Shown: positions 24,101 to 32,397, numbered from the stretch's first letter. The stretch is DNA of 64,000 bases from Ophthalmolycus amberensis (GCA_024529925.1 JAFEUB010000725.1:397501-461500); one strand, 5' to 3'. Notes: generated from the sequence alone by a model not told the origin. Numbers and translations are program-made.

Positions 24101-24749
24101 TTTTTGTATCAAATACCTCGATATCGCTATTGTATAGCTGATCGATAAGTGCAGTAATGTGGATATCATGACTAAGAGGGTAAAGGCAAATAAAAGAACA
24201 GCTCGAACATAGTTAACAGACTCAATTCAGAAGGTCATTTTATAGTAATGCAGCCTTATAACGTTATTACGGTATCCAAAATCAAAGAAGATATCTGGTC
24301 TCTTATCACGATACTGATACTGATATGTTGCCCAGCCCTTAATGTAGGTAATTTAAACAGTAAATATATCAAACAGGTCGCTGTGGGTAACTAGTCTGTG
24401 TTACACTTAGTTAAATGACTTAAAAAGGAGAAAACCTCTCGGGCTCTTGTTACCTGACATGTGCATCTGTCATTATCTTAACAAGCTCTAGACTAATCAG
24501 TTATTTGAAAATTGCGAAAATTGCAACACCGAATAGAAGTATTGTTGTGCTGGTTTTATGATATTTTGTAATATGCACACGCGAACTGTATCATACAGTG
24601 GCTTCTTACTCTATGTGAACATCATTTGTGTAGAATAAACACAATTATAAAAAGACTACAGTCTCATACAACTACTCACCGTTTGCCAAAGACGCTGTCA
24701 CCACGATGAGAAACAAAACTCCCACATCAACCGACGACACATTAGCCAT
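3073..24749 (-). CDS. edn3: Endothelin-3 preproprotein (5-exon gene model)
   Basis: This gene encodes a secreted vasoactive peptide precursor. In vertebrates endothelin-3 signals through EDNRB and is needed for neural-crest, pigment-cell and enteric-neuron development. Joined exons 24749-24680, 23872-23665, 8343-8191, 6618-6573 and 3168-3073 give 573 nt, or 190 residues. In order: a hydrophobic signal peptide (1-24); a basic furin-type site RRRSKR (62-67); the mature peptide starting CTCYSYKDKECVYYC at residue 68 with Cys 1, 3, 11 and 15 and a terminal Trp at 88; the converting-enzyme Trp-Ile bond (88/89); NTPE and TVPYG; a second dibasic site; and an endothelin-like repeat with Cys at the same 1, 3, 11, 15 spacing (127-141). 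Human EDN3 is 238 residues, so this precursor is shorter. Intron 2 is about 15.3 kb and full of transposons. The upstream neighbour on the same strand is znf831, as in mammals. Exons 1-3 are secure and exons 4-5 less so. Whether this is teleost paralogue a or b cannot be told here. Confidence 0.93.
3170..4654. other. edn3 intron 4, proximal part; nothing recognised
   Basis: AT-rich sequence with short simple runs, for example AATAAACAATACAAATAAAC near 3870-3915. I see no gene or clear repeat boundary. Confidence 0.3.
4655..6172. mobile_element. Tc1-like element rearranged into a fold-back
   Basis: Both ends read TATACAGCGG, inward facing, and are preceded by TA as expected of Tc1/mariner. 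The two flanks (about 4657-5155 and 5786-6170) are imperfect inverted copies of each other, and each carries the 3' part of a Tc1 transposase gene. Only the middle holds the N-terminal part. The element lies in the predicted edn3 intron 4. Confidence 0.8.
5285..5785 (-). pseudogene. Tc1 transposase remnant
   Basis: A 166-codon open frame shows the helix-turn-helix-side region (RKISDRGVKRIIRR) and the start of the DDE catalytic core (VWSDETKIELFG). The rest of the core continues on the minus strand with breaks toward 4870. The second copy of the catalytic C-terminus (SPDLNPIEN) is on the plus strand at 5766-6017. Neither copy is complete, so no functional transposase is expected. Confidence 0.8.
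6175..7100. other. edn3 intronic sequence around exon 4
   Basis: Apart from the predicted exon at 6573-6618, I recognise nothing here. Confidence 0.3.
6573..6618 (-). CDS. edn3: Predicted edn3 coding exon 4 (46 nt)
   Basis: There is a good acceptor: a pyrimidine-rich run ending CTAATCCAG before 6618. Joining it to exon 3 (phase 2) gives LD-SSN, which resembles the LDVSSN after the same Cys in human EDN3. The donor after 6573 is GTATAA, mediocre, and leaves phase 0, which matches exon 5. If the donor is not used the frame stops two codons later (GTA TAA), giving a shorter C-terminus. This is inferred from consensus, phase and weak similarity only. Confidence 0.5.
7108..7945. mobile_element. 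Second Tc1-like element
   Basis: The ends are inverted copies: CACTGCCATTCAAAAGTTTG at 7108, and the reverse of CACTGCCGTTCAAAAGTTTG ending at 7945. TA flanks each side. It is about 840 bp, shorter than a full Tc1. It lies in edn3 intron 3. Confidence 0.85.
7242..7727 (-). pseudogene. Tc1 transposase remnant (second element)
   Basis: A 161-codon frame on the minus strand includes FLLQQDNDPKHSSKLCKN, the second-catalytic-Asp region of Tc1 transposases. The expected SPDLNPIE segment is degraded. N-terminal DNA-binding parts are missing. Confidence 0.75.
8191..8343 (-). CDS. edn3: edn3 coding exon 3 (endothelin-like repeat)
   Basis: The acceptor is a pyrimidine tract ending TTTTTGTAG and the donor is GTAAGTC at 8190. 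The first base completes the Glu of NTPE; the exon then reads HTVPYG, the conserved segment after big-endothelin, a dibasic RGRRS site, and the four-cysteine endothelin-like repeat CVCTQQTDSHCSRFC. It ends in phase 2. It lies 15.3 kb from exon 2, and phase and homology both support the join. Confidence 0.93.
8400..10060. other. edn3 intron 2, distal part
   Basis: No element or exon recognised. Open frames of 70-95 codons near 9370-9855 lack domains. Confidence 0.3.
10067..10290 (+). repeat. Dispersed fish repeat fragment
   Basis: It starts GTAAATGGACTTTATAGCGC and includes GGGGTTAAGTGTCTTCC and CTCTGAGCCACAGTGGCCC, matching a repeat I know as widespread in teleost introns. It explains the second half of the open frame at 9852-10274. 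Confidence 0.6.
10669..10792 (+). repeat. Dispersed fish repeat (CATCCATCCATTATCCGTAAC type)
   Basis: The sequence runs from CATCCATCCATTATCCGTAA through GGGCTGGAGGCGATCCCAGC to CTGGACAGGTCGCCAGACTA, a very common teleost repeat signature. Confidence 0.7.
10854..11132 (-). pseudogene. hAT transposase C-terminal (dimerisation) remnant
   Basis: The 92-codon frame contains FPVTSCCTVERLFPTVSRIK followed by a segment resembling the hAT-family dimerisation domain (VTS..ER.F...RRIKT.LR pattern). No matching N-terminal part or terminal repeats were found nearby. It lies in edn3 intron 2. Confidence 0.65.
11140..13110. other. edn3 intron 2; nothing recognised
   Basis: A 126-codon plus-strand frame at 11435-11815 has no domain I recognise. 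The stretch otherwise shows no clear repeats or splice-supported exons. Confidence 0.3.
13117..13287 (+). repeat. 5' LTR remnant: U3 with three 41-bp repeats
   Basis: The segment GTTTTTATTCTGCTCTCTGC onward matches 21023-21151. It then carries three tandem 41-bp units (13164, 13205, 13246) starting GCTGTATCATAAACC. The match stops abruptly at 13287, so promoter, R and U5 are missing from this copy. Confidence 0.8.
13583..13745 (+). repeat. 49-bp tandem repeat, about 3.3 copies
   Basis: Units start at 13583, 13632, 13681 and 13730 with ACGTGAA and share CAAGAATCGTGGTTTTTCAA. It sits between the LTR remnant and the Gag start. Confidence 0.9.
13846..14106 (+). pseudogene. Retroviral Gag matrix (N-terminal part)
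   Basis: The frame starts ATG at 13846 with MGGKNSK, a myristoylation-type Gly at residue 2 as in retroviral matrix proteins, followed by a basic region. It contains FGFPENGSLS, comparable to the aromatic-P-x-x-G element of gammaretroviral matrix. It ends after 86 codons. A related motif appears again downstream in another frame (see findings). No capsid or nucleocapsid follows. Assignment rests on position and motif. Confidence 0.6.
14355..14475. repeat. (CA)n-rich microsatellite
   Basis: Two CA-rich runs, near 14357-14382 and 14425-14473, are separated by a short unique stretch. Confidence 0.85.
14753..14810. repeat. Short tandem repeat, about 19-bp unit
   Basis: GAAGACGCACCAGCTGATC or a near copy occurs three times in a row. 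Confidence 0.8.
14841..15950 (+). repeat. Complex GC/pyrimidine-rich minisatellite block
   Basis: A block of about 240 bp is duplicated (14841-14919 matches 15080-15167). The core CGGGTTGCCAGGT then recurs at about 15000, 15243, 15351, 15421, 15511, 15618, 15688 and 15770, with a variant at 15942. It is embedded in TCTTCTTTCCTCCGTCCCCC spacers. Long proline/serine-rich open frames follow from the composition. It lies where Gag capsid and protease should be. Confidence 0.75.
16436..16940 (+). repeat. Direct repeat of about 140 bp, two copies
   Basis: Copies at about 16440-16580 and 16787-16935 share GGCCCGGGAGCCGCAGTGGA through GGTGGGGGCCTAAGCTAGTG almost exactly. The gap holds unrelated sequence. 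I do not recognise the source. Confidence 0.85.
17042..17990 (+). pseudogene. Retroviral reverse transcriptase remnant
   Basis: Across shifting frames the segment shows NPHTIMSLIPS, VVDLANAYF (catalytic motif A), DSQFLFAFS, SPGVFNKAL, QYVDDIMI (motif C, YVDD at 17401-17412), SYLGHVI and SAPTLGLSELD. A 75-bp piece inserted at about 17252-17326 splits motifs A and C. Several stops and frameshifts make it inactive. Confidence 0.8.
17252..17326 (-). mobile_element. Tiny LINE 3'-end insertion
   Basis: On the minus strand it reads CCCACTGGGGATTAATAAAG and then a (ATCTA)n tail, the same type of end as at 1365-1426. It interrupts the retroviral reverse transcriptase frame. Confidence 0.65.
18781..18985 (+). 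pseudogene. Retroviral RNase H remnant
   Basis: The plus strand shows SAQDAELIVLMEACKLAEG and VTIHTGSRYDFG, the RNase H segment with its Glu and (here altered) Asp-Ser-Arg-Tyr region. A weaker upstream part of the domain is visible near 18190-18250; about 500 bp of unrelated sequence lies between. Confidence 0.7.
19236..19586 (+). pseudogene. Retroviral integrase C-terminal domain
   Basis: An open frame of 116 codons contains LQPGDFVMVKDFR, WQGPFQVLLVTQTAVKV and WVHASHCKK, the SH3-like DNA-binding end of gammaretroviral integrases. The zinc-binding and catalytic domains are not found upstream, so only the tail survives. It is followed closely by env. Confidence 0.8.
19633..20866 (+). pseudogene. 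Retroviral Env remnant (SU fragment plus TM)
   Basis: The first frame (to 20325) has a hydrophobic leader followed by SU sequence with several Asn-glycosylation sites and the CXXC motif CYVC. The second frame (to 20866, +1 relative) carries TM: a heptad-like helix, an immunosuppressive-domain-like region, the CX6CC motif CAIVGENCC, one membrane span (VISISFVILAFIIFVSC) and an acidic tail. The frames meet at an A-run near 20308, so a one-base shift separates them. SU is short and no furin-type cleavage site is seen before the fusion region. It is best read as a broken gene. Confidence 0.8.
21023..21465 (+). repeat. 3' LTR of the endogenous retrovirus
   Basis: It follows a purine tract (AGGAAAAAAGG). 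It holds two 41-bp U3 units (21070, 21111), TATATAA near 21187 and TATAAAG at 21324-21330 as candidate TATA boxes, and AATAAA at 21422-21427 as polyadenylation signal. The end near 21465 is estimated. Confidence 0.75.
21470..21990. other. edn3 intron 2; nothing recognised
   Basis: AT-rich sequence between the retroviral LTR and a dispersed repeat. Confidence 0.3.
21995..22480 (+). repeat. Dispersed repeat family B, copy 1
   Basis: It shares ordered blocks with copies at 30445-30845 and 52595-53045, including AACTGGGGAAGTTT, CCTATTCAC, AATGGCTGTTGACAG and TTCTGTTCGGGAAAT. All three are in the same orientation. The family is not one I can name. Confidence 0.65.
23132..23488. mobile_element. 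TTAA-flanked MITE (piggyBac-like)
   Basis: The ends are TTAAAGGGACAGTTCAACCC and, inverted, TTAAAGGGACAGTTCACCCC, with a TTAA at both boundaries. It is 357 bp with no coding capacity, 177 bp past the donor of edn3 exon 2. Confidence 0.8.
23665..23872 (-). CDS. edn3: edn3 coding exon 2 (mature endothelin-3)
   Basis: This exon encodes the propeptide, the processing site RRRSKR and all of the mature 21-residue peptide, ending in NTP plus two bases. The donor is GTAAGAG at 23664. The apparent TAA stop at 23661-23663 is therefore intronic. The acceptor is a CAGCAG tandem, so the exon can begin at 23872 or 23875; both keep the frame. Mammalian ET-3 differs at positions 4-5 (Phe-Thr there, Tyr-Ser here). 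Confidence 0.95.
24063..24342. mobile_element. MITE in edn3 intron 1
   Basis: TAGGGCTGGGCGTTATGG at the left and the inverse of AAGGGCTGGGCAACATATC at the right mark a short palindromic element. Its class is uncertain, possibly hAT-like. Confidence 0.6.
24680..24749 (-). CDS. edn3: edn3 coding exon 1 (signal peptide)
   Basis: The exon starts at ATG 24749 with a good context (G at -3 and +4). It encodes 23 residues plus one base: a short polar start, then the hydrophobic core VGVLFLIVVTASLA, typical of a signal peptide. It ends at a strong donor GTGAGT (intron from 24679) in phase 1. Two tiny upstream reading frames overlap the start (see findings). Confidence 0.9.
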
Positions 24750-24904
24750 CACACATGAAACATCAGAAAATGAAAATGTAAAAAAGTCCAAAGCGTCTCC
24801 CGTGAGCTCCTCAGGTCTCCTCAGAAAACATCCCGCATCAGCCGCTGACCGCCTGTATAGAGCTGCACTGCCGCTCCGCGTGTCTGGCGCTCACCTCACC
24901 CACA

Positions 24905-24925
24905 CTCCGGGTTATCAGGAGCGCA
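24905..24925 (-). promoter_or_regulatory. GATA-type site upstream of edn3
   Basis: CTGATAACC on the minus strand lies about 165 bases upstream of the edn3 start. GATA factors drive the related EDN1 promoter in mammals. This is a motif match only; no clear TATA box is seen. Confidence 0.2.
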
Positions 24926-25158
24926 CAGCTCAGCGACAAGTCACCTGCAGTAGTCACGCGAGCTTCCAGTAGTGAGTTTTCAGATTAAAAGCGTCCCAGT
25001 CAAACGCCAAAGAAAAGGTTTGAGACTGGTGAGAAGGAGCTGTCCAGTTTTGCTGCAGCTGACCGCTCACTTCCGGTCCATCATAAGAAATTAGCTGAAA
25101 CACAACAGACCGACAAACGGGACACCCATAAGAACTGCAGGTAGACCAGGGTAACAAG

Positions 25159-26379
25159 CAGTGGCGGCTGGTCAATAGAGGGCCATGGGGCATGGCCCCA
25201 CCATGAGCCACACAAAAAAAAAAAAAATATTATAATAATCATAAATTATACAAATTGTCAATATTTGTGTTTTTGAACTATGGAATGTACCCAGTAATGT
25301 GTGTAAAATATGATATCTGCGCAAAATATATGCTTTTCCTGCTCGTCCTCCGCCTGTGTGCTCGTCTGCTCCTGCTCTCAGCCTGTGTGCACGACACTCT
25401 GAGAACGCGCAGCTTGGGGGGCCTAATCGTTTTGGCCCAAAAGAGGCGGGTCTATGAAGCAGTTTAGCCAATTGCTGATTCAAGATATAAATGAGTGACA
25501 TACAATTTAGCCAATCAGCGTCCTCAAATAGATTCAGTGTGGGCCAGAACGATCAGGCCCCCCTCGCTGCGCGTTCTCGTCAGGAGAAGTCTCTACAGGC
25601 GCCTGCGCCAGCGCGAGCACTCCTCCAAGACCCGTTTGAGAGGAGAACTTTGGCGGAGATTCTGCAGCCAAAGAGCTGATATCAGATCAGCCTGACCTCA
25701 CAATCAGACAGCAGACTCGCGGGAAAGGGAAGCAGTACATGCGAAGCTTCTGTACTAGCTGTACACCAGACAGGTTTGGCTAGCTGGATGACGTTATGCT
25801 CATAATTTATTTAGCTTTTTAAAACAACGGGGACAGATCCAGCACGGACAGTTACGGGAGTGAGGGATGAGGAGGTAAGGAAACATGAGAACACCATGGT
25901 AGGGAGTGAGGGATGAGGAGGTAAGGAAACATGAGAACACCAGGACACACATGGAGAACTCTGTCAAGCTACATATTAGACAAAGTGAACATCTTTTCTT
26001 CTACATAGTTGTCCTCAGTCTCATCTGCTTAACTTGGTCATGAAGGCATCAACATGTAATAGAGATGTTAAATTAACAGTGAAAACTCATCATAGCTTAA
26101 TTTAACATCAGTATTCATAATTACACTTCATGTTTACTTCTCCTGATCTTTACCTCCTATAACAAGGTCCATAGGGGCATCTCAATAAATGAACATGTTA
26201 TATTATATTATATTATATAAGTGTTATTTACTGATTGTTGGAATACATGTTAAATATTTAACTGCCAAGTAATAATGCGTGTTTGATACTTACATTTTTT
26301 TTGCATTAAATCATACTGGGATGTTTGCTGAAATTGATAGGATGGCCCTACCTTGAACATTTTCCACCAGCCGCCACTG
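25159..26379. mobile_element. hAT-like element with 8-bp target duplication
   Basis: The ends are inverted: CAGTGGCGGCTGGT at the left and its reverse complement at the right. They are flanked by perfect GTAACAAG copies (25151-25158 and 26380-26387). The 8-bp duplication is diagnostic of hAT. Short GC-rich open frames at 25490-25695 have no recognised domain. An internal repeat of about 48 bp (GGGAGTGAGGGATGAGGAGG) occurs at 25857-25940. It begins about 410 bases upstream of the edn3 start codon. Confidence 0.9.
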
Positions 26380-26521
26380 GTAACAAGCCTCCCTTACGAA
26401 CAATGGGCCTCATGCAAGAACCACTGATACAAACGGATTTGTTCCTAAGAGGCGTATTTTGAATTTTCCCAAACACAATGTAGTGGTCCAGACCTGTCAT
26501 AGTAGTCATGTTCAATTAGTC

Positions 26522-27228
26522 CAGTGGTTCTCAAACTTTTTCTGTCGCGCCCCACTTTGGAGGAAGAAAAATGTTCATGCCCCACCGCCCCATCAAAATT
26601 GTAACAAAATGGTCTATGTTGACTTTTTATTGAAATAACATTTTGTGACTCCTCCATCTGTGCTTTTTCAAATAATAGAATAAATAAAATTGCAATCACT
26701 TTTAAGTAAACCAGATTGCTCCATCAGACAAAAACAAATAAAATGTGCAATCACTTTGTTGGAACAATGCAAATAAAGTTATATCTGTGCAAAAAATAAC
26801 TACAATTTGGCAAAAAATGGCTTCAGACATAAGACACAGACTGGTCTCCCCTCATCTCCTACCACGTTCACTGTGAAACCCAGAGCAAGATAGGCGTCAT
26901 CATATTTTCTTCTTGGCTGCTTGCTGTTCATCTTGGATGCATCGCTTGCGGTTGCTTTTCTTTTCCCGCCTGCCAAATGTCTCTTCATTTGGAACACTAA
27001 GCCACACATGTGAGTTGCCAAGGATCATGGCCGTCGCGCATGCGCAAGCGTAACCTGTTAACGGCGTAACGTAAACATTTACACGAAAGTACAGGCATTT
27101 CACCATGTATTTATTAATTAATTACTCTTTTTTTTTTAAAGAAAAAAAAATCTGCATTTCCCCCTGCGCCCCACCTGTAATACCACCGCGCCCCACTAGA
27201 GGGGCGCGCCCCACAGTTTGAGAACCAC
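26522..27228. mobile_element. hAT (Charlie/ZBED5-type) non-autonomous element
   Basis: The ends CAGTGGTTCTCAAACTTTTT and, inverted, AGTGGTTCTCAAACTGTGGG are classic for this group. TTAGTC flanks both sides. A minus-strand remnant is listed separately. Confidence 0.8.
26800..27021 (-). pseudogene. ZBED5-like hAT transposase N-terminal remnant
   Basis: The 73-codon frame contains RRKYDDAYLALGFTVNVVGD and RPVCVLCLK, the N-terminal region before and into the BED-type finger of ZBED5/Charlie transposases. The catalytic part is absent. Confidence 0.75.
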
Positions 27229-27480
27229 TTAGTCTATTGTAACTCTTTCACTAATGGTTACATATTGCATTACGTTGAAGCAATTTTGTGAAAAATCCAA
27301 TATAAATTACACTTCATAATTATGTTGACCGTATCCTGTTTGACTCTGCAATTTGAACTATAAAATAATTCAGAACTGGCTATTGATGAAATTGTATAAC
27401 ACTACAATATCAACATTTCAAGCTGCAGAACAACTTAAATTGTGCACTAATTAAAGGTTAATTTGTCTCTGTATATCATG

Positions 27481-28004
27481 CAGCAACTTCCTGTTCTGCA
27501 GACTGAAGCTAATGCGGAAGTGTCTTAAAGCTGCATTCTCTCTCCTGACCATCAGGGGGCGACTCCTCTGGTGGTATAGAAGTCTATGAGAAAGTGACTC
27601 TACTTCTCTCTTGATTTATTCCCTCAGTAAACATTGTAAACATGAGTTTATGGTCTCAATCTCTAGTTTCAAGTCTTCTTCAATACAGCATGATGTTCAT
27701 TTCGTAATTTATGGTCCATTTAGAGTCAAACAGACCATAAAGCAAAGTATGCTTTCGGGCGGGCTTACTGTGATTGACAGGTCGCTGCCGGTACTAGAGC
27801 CGTAGACGGCGTCTTTAAGTCGCTCCTCCACATTCCAAATATGGTAACATTCATCGGTTGCGGAAAAAACAACAGGCGATGGCCGTAATCCAAGATGGCA
27901 ACACCAAAATAAATCGCCAAAATCGAGGCTTCAAAACGGCAGTCCACAAACCAATGGGTGACGTCACGATGGCTACGTCCACTTCTTATGTACAGTCTAT
28001 GCTT
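27481..28004 (+). repeat. Dispersed repeat family A, copy 1
   Basis: It contains AATGCGGAAGTGTCTTAAAG, GTAAACATGAGTTTATGGTC, GCATGATGTTCATTT and an end ACGTCCACTTCTTATGTACAG. Copies lie at 33097-33630 (inverted) and 50651-50970 (same orientation, truncated). It explains the 124-codon frame at 27765-28139. Confidence 0.75.
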
Positions 28005-28009
28005 GTATA

Positions 28010-29245
28010 TAATAAGGTCAGGGAGAAGTGTAACCAGGCACATCATGGCTAACTTACCTCTCATGGGTATGCCTTTGGAACAGAGCGGGTCTTTGGTCAG
28101 TGCCCTGATGTTGGCAGACAGATGGTTCTTCACATGCATCTTGTTGCCTCACAAGTCATTTTGATCTATACTTTATTTAAAAATGTTGACATTGCTGTCA
28201 CTTTAACTGCATGACACACACGCAGCACCGCGGATGCTTCTAGCGTAGAATTCAAGCTTGCTAGCCACAGCAAGCTGAAGTTGCTAAAGGCTTATCGTAA
28301 TAAAGTCAGCTAACTTTAGTTAGATAACAATTAAATAATGATAATAAACTTACTAATGGCTAGCTATCATGTTATTGTGTGAATGTTAGATTAAGGTGTA
28401 GGAATACTTTCTCAGAAATCTAGCATTGGCATTGATGCCCATGGGGGGCTTCTTATTTAAAATAACCACAAGCTCCCCCTTAAGTTTGGGTGTCCTCTTG
28501 TACGCACAGAGCAGCAGACTTGTGGAAGTGAGAGGACAAAAACAAACACTGTGTTCAAAGTACTGACAGCTGCTTATTCTGAGGACGGACAGGATGGATA
28601 TCTGAAACATGATGCATCATTAATATAATAACATGTACAAAAAACCTCACACAGTAAGTGGTATCAGTTATAAATTTGTTTTTCTCTGCGTGAGAAAATG
28701 GACGTGTTGCGTGACACTGAGGGAAAAGCGTCTCACTGTAAAATGTGAAATTGGCATATGATAATCTAGTTTATCATCCAAGTGCCCAGATGTTGCTACC
28801 AACACAAAACCCCTTTGCAACGGTGCCTATTTTTCTTTCTGCAGTGTCATCTAACCAAGGTGCGAAAACATTTTTACTTCATTTTTACTTTCTCCATCCA
28901 TATTCCACTGTGGCTCTGGTGTCTCCTTCTCCCCTGTCTGTCTCTCTCCCTGTGTGCTGGTGTGGGTGTGGCTTCTCCTCTCACTGCTCTGGCTCCCTGG
29001 TTGCTGCTAAGCTGTTTCACCTGCTCCAAGCCACACACACATCAACTCATGAATTAATGGCTGAGAGGTTTGTATTTAACTGTATATTGTTTGCATCTTG
29101 CAATAAATATTAATATGTTTTTGATCACTTTGTGTTGTGTCTATTTGCCTGTTCTGTTCAAAAACTGTGTGTTTGAGGCACTGCTGGCCTTTCAATGCCA
29201 TTTATAAATGCTTTGTAAGGCATAAATATTCCTCACTTCAGATGA
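28010..29245. other. Intergenic; nothing recognised
   Basis: Open frames of up to 122 codons (28745-29113) are leucine/serine-rich without domains. Confidence 0.3.
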
Positions 29246-29252
29246 GGTCACA

Positions 29253-29711
29253 TAAAACACTTTACTAACGAGTAGTAACTACCTTAATAAATCATGAATT
29301 AATCATGAATTGCAGTATTAATACGCGTTTATAAAGCATATATTAACATAGTCCGTAACCATTATATATATAAATGCATGAATAATGTACATCTAAATAA
29401 GTTATTAATCATGTACTAACACTTTAAATTATCTTATTAATCATCTACAACTCCTTAATAATTGGTTTGTAAAATATATAATACTTCATTTACAAATGGG
29501 GAATCCATCATTCATAAAGTATGAAAACACAATAATGAAGCACATAATAGACAAGCTTATTAATCAAGAATAAAACATTTATAACTGTTGTTATGAACTG
29601 CATACTAATGAATTATTAATGTAGGAACAATGCTTTATAAATGATGAATTAAGTGTTTACTCATACTTAACTAATGCTTCATAGTGTGTCGTTATTATAA
29701 AGTGTTACCAA
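29253..29711. repeat. AT-rich palindromic MITE-like repeat
   Basis: The left side reads CATAAAACACTTTACTAAC; the right side, inverted, reads GGTAACACTTTATAATAACG. The interior is full of TAATGAATTATTAAT palindromes. Confidence 0.4.
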
Positions 29712-29719
29712 AAATTATT

Positions 29720-30440
29720 TTATCATAAATGTCTGTTTAATTTAAAATGTATATGTATGAAGTTGTTAGCAAGACCAAAAGCTAATGCTAGTGTCCTAGT
29801 CGATGCCTGTTTGACTTAAAATGAGTTGCAAATGTCAGGTGGCGCAACCAGTAAATCAGGTGGCGCAACTGCAAAGAATGTTACTATATGACATTACATT
29901 TAAAGCTCTAACATTATTTACTATTTTTTGCAAATGTTTAACAGTGTTAAGTTAAAGATATTATACACTTTCAAACTATTTTCATGATAATAATGAATAT
30001 TTTATTCCAGATGTTTAGCTCTCATATACCTATGTTTTATAGTTATCAGAGGAGGAAGAGAGAGGGGGACATTGTGAACACCCCAAATGTTAAATATACT
30101 AAATACCTGGTCAAGAGAACGCAATTATGTTAAATTATTGTATATATATAAAACACAACCACAAAATACGATGTGTTAGGCACTGTAGATACTAAGGGAT
30201 ACTTGTCGAACATTTCAGTTTGAATAAATGTTAGGAAAATATGTTTTTTTATATGTGGTTGTGCCACCTGACATGTTTTAGCCTGTGAAATTAAAAAATA
30301 CTGTTAAAAACACTATGAAAAGTTGGTTCACGACTTAGACTCGTTCCACCACATTGTTCCAGACACAAAGATATGCGTTACATCCATTTTTGAAAATGAC
30401 CTTTTTAGAAGCCTTATTTGTCAATGACCCCTTTACGGTT
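29720..30440. other. Intergenic; nothing recognised
   Basis: AT-rich. CAGGTGGCGCAAC occurs twice near 29837-29870; no gene seen. Confidence 0.3.
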
Positions 30441-30444
30441 TCAC

Positions 30445-30845
30445 TCCTCTATAATCTGAAAGTTTCTACAGAGGGCTTTGTTCATATATCATTCACAGTC
30501 TGAATCATACAAACACAACACTAAATACCTTAAAAACATTGCGAAAATTTTTTTTAATGGCTGTTGACAGTAATTTCTGATTTATGAAGTGATACAAAGA
30601 AATTCCCTCTTTAAAAACCTTTGATTCGAACATGTCAACAAAATGGAACATGAATTTTAAACCTGGCTTTATCCAATGATCCCATTTCTGTTCTGGAAAT
30701 GTAAATATAAGGCAATGTCTCATTTGCATATTATTAAAAGATACATTTTCAGACAACTTATAATACAGAAAATAATGACCTTAATGTAAGTAATCAACTG
30801 GGGAAGTTTATATTAGTTGCATTTTTTACCATATTCACGTGGGGT
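30445..30845 (+). repeat. Dispersed repeat family B, copy 2
   Basis: It shares AATGGCTGTTGACAGTAATT, TTCCCTCT, TTCTGTTCTGGAAATG and AATCAACTGGGGAAGTTT with the copies at 21995 and 52595. Confidence 0.65.
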
Positions 30846-30849
30846 GTCT

Positions 30850-32395
30850 CCCCTTTTATAAGAAGATCATATACGCTGATGTGTTGTAACTCTGGCGATT
30901 GAGCCGAAGTCTATTATCTTATAGTTCAGAGTTAAGCCTCCAAAGTTCAGTGATAGTAGAAATGACAATGTGCGGTTTCAGAAGGAGTTGCAGGTGGAGT
31001 TGCTGTCCGTCTTCACGACGAAGGCTCAGCAAAGCTAATTAGCCAGTTTCCCACAGAACTGTTCCTTCCGGGGAGAAAAAACTAGGCTGTACTTTTGCTT
31101 TTAATTGACAGTTGACAAAGTGAAGACAGACGTGAGAGGTGGGGAGAAAGCTCATCGACAGTCGATAGAAAACACAATGTCGGCCCTGAGCTGGAATTCA
31201 ACATGGTTCACATTACAAGGTGCATTTTGTAGGCCAAGGCCCAGAGGAAGCCCCAAAGAATAGCTGTGACTTGATCAAGAGAGCCAGATCGAATAACAAC
31301 GGAGAGACAAAAAACACTCACAGATCTGTCCGTTGATTGATCATGAGTGACGGCTGTAAGTACGGGTGTGATTGCACTTAGGACGCATTGAGAACGCGTT
31401 GAGATCCGATCGTTCAGACCATATTCAGAGGTGGTCTCAGCCTCTGAGGCTCGGTGTCGGTGGTATAAAGGTTCCTTGGGACCACCGGCAGACAATAACC
31501 ATTTATTTTTAAGTTCATAAAATGTACCTGAATTCCCAAATATTGAGCATTGAACTGCTGCTGTGTCCTGCCAGTTAAAAACGTCAACGCATTTGGTGTT
31601 TGCAAAAGAAAATTGAATAGGCTTCCTGTTTATTTGCGTTCAGAGCGGATCACAACTGGTCACTCGAGAATGTGGAGACTGACTGGTTCAGGCTGTACAC
31701 ATGTGATCGGATCACCTTAGATGCATGTCATTGCCAGATCCTAGCAGGGGTCACTAATAGGCGGACGCAGACGCCGTTGTATCTGGACCCTGGACCTACA
31801 ACCGATGGATAATTGAGAATTATAAAATGTTGACGGAGCGCTTCTGTTTTAACCATCGCAGCTTTTCTAGCCTTTACGGCACTCGTTCAGCGGTCCAGGA
31901 AACACAACGACCAATTATCAGTTCAATTTGAAAACTGACAATAAATATTGTTGAATATTATTCCATTGAACTTTCTTTATTTGATTTGACAGTCAGTTGT
32001 TGATTATATACAGACGTTAATACAACTATTTGCTACTTCAATATATATGGGAATAAAACATAGCACAAGTTAAACATTATTGTGATCTTCCAGACATTTG
32101 CATGAGGAAATTCTCTCTAAATGGACCTCGTTGAATTCTAATTGAATACCCCTGAACTATGGGATTACCGGGAGACGCTGACGAGGGTCCCCAAGAAAGC
32201 TAGTTGTAAAACAGGCTTTCAGCAAACGACCCGACCCTTTGTCAGTGTAGAGGAGCCTGCAGGACAGAAAAGCAATACAGAGTATACAGAGAGCCTTACT
32301 CCAGCCTATTACCGTATATTCCAACACAGAGCTTCTGACTTTTGCCTCTCTCTGCAGATCTCCTTGCAGCTCACTTTTCCATTGTTCATGTATTG
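30850..32395. other. Intergenic; nothing recognised
   Basis: Short frames without domains. The sequence just beyond holds a Gypsy remnant, so part may be degraded retroelement. Confidence 0.3.
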
Positions 32396-32397
32396 CT

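Noticed and set aside
27765..28139. 124-codon minus-strand frame
   Set aside because: It lies within dispersed repeat family A.
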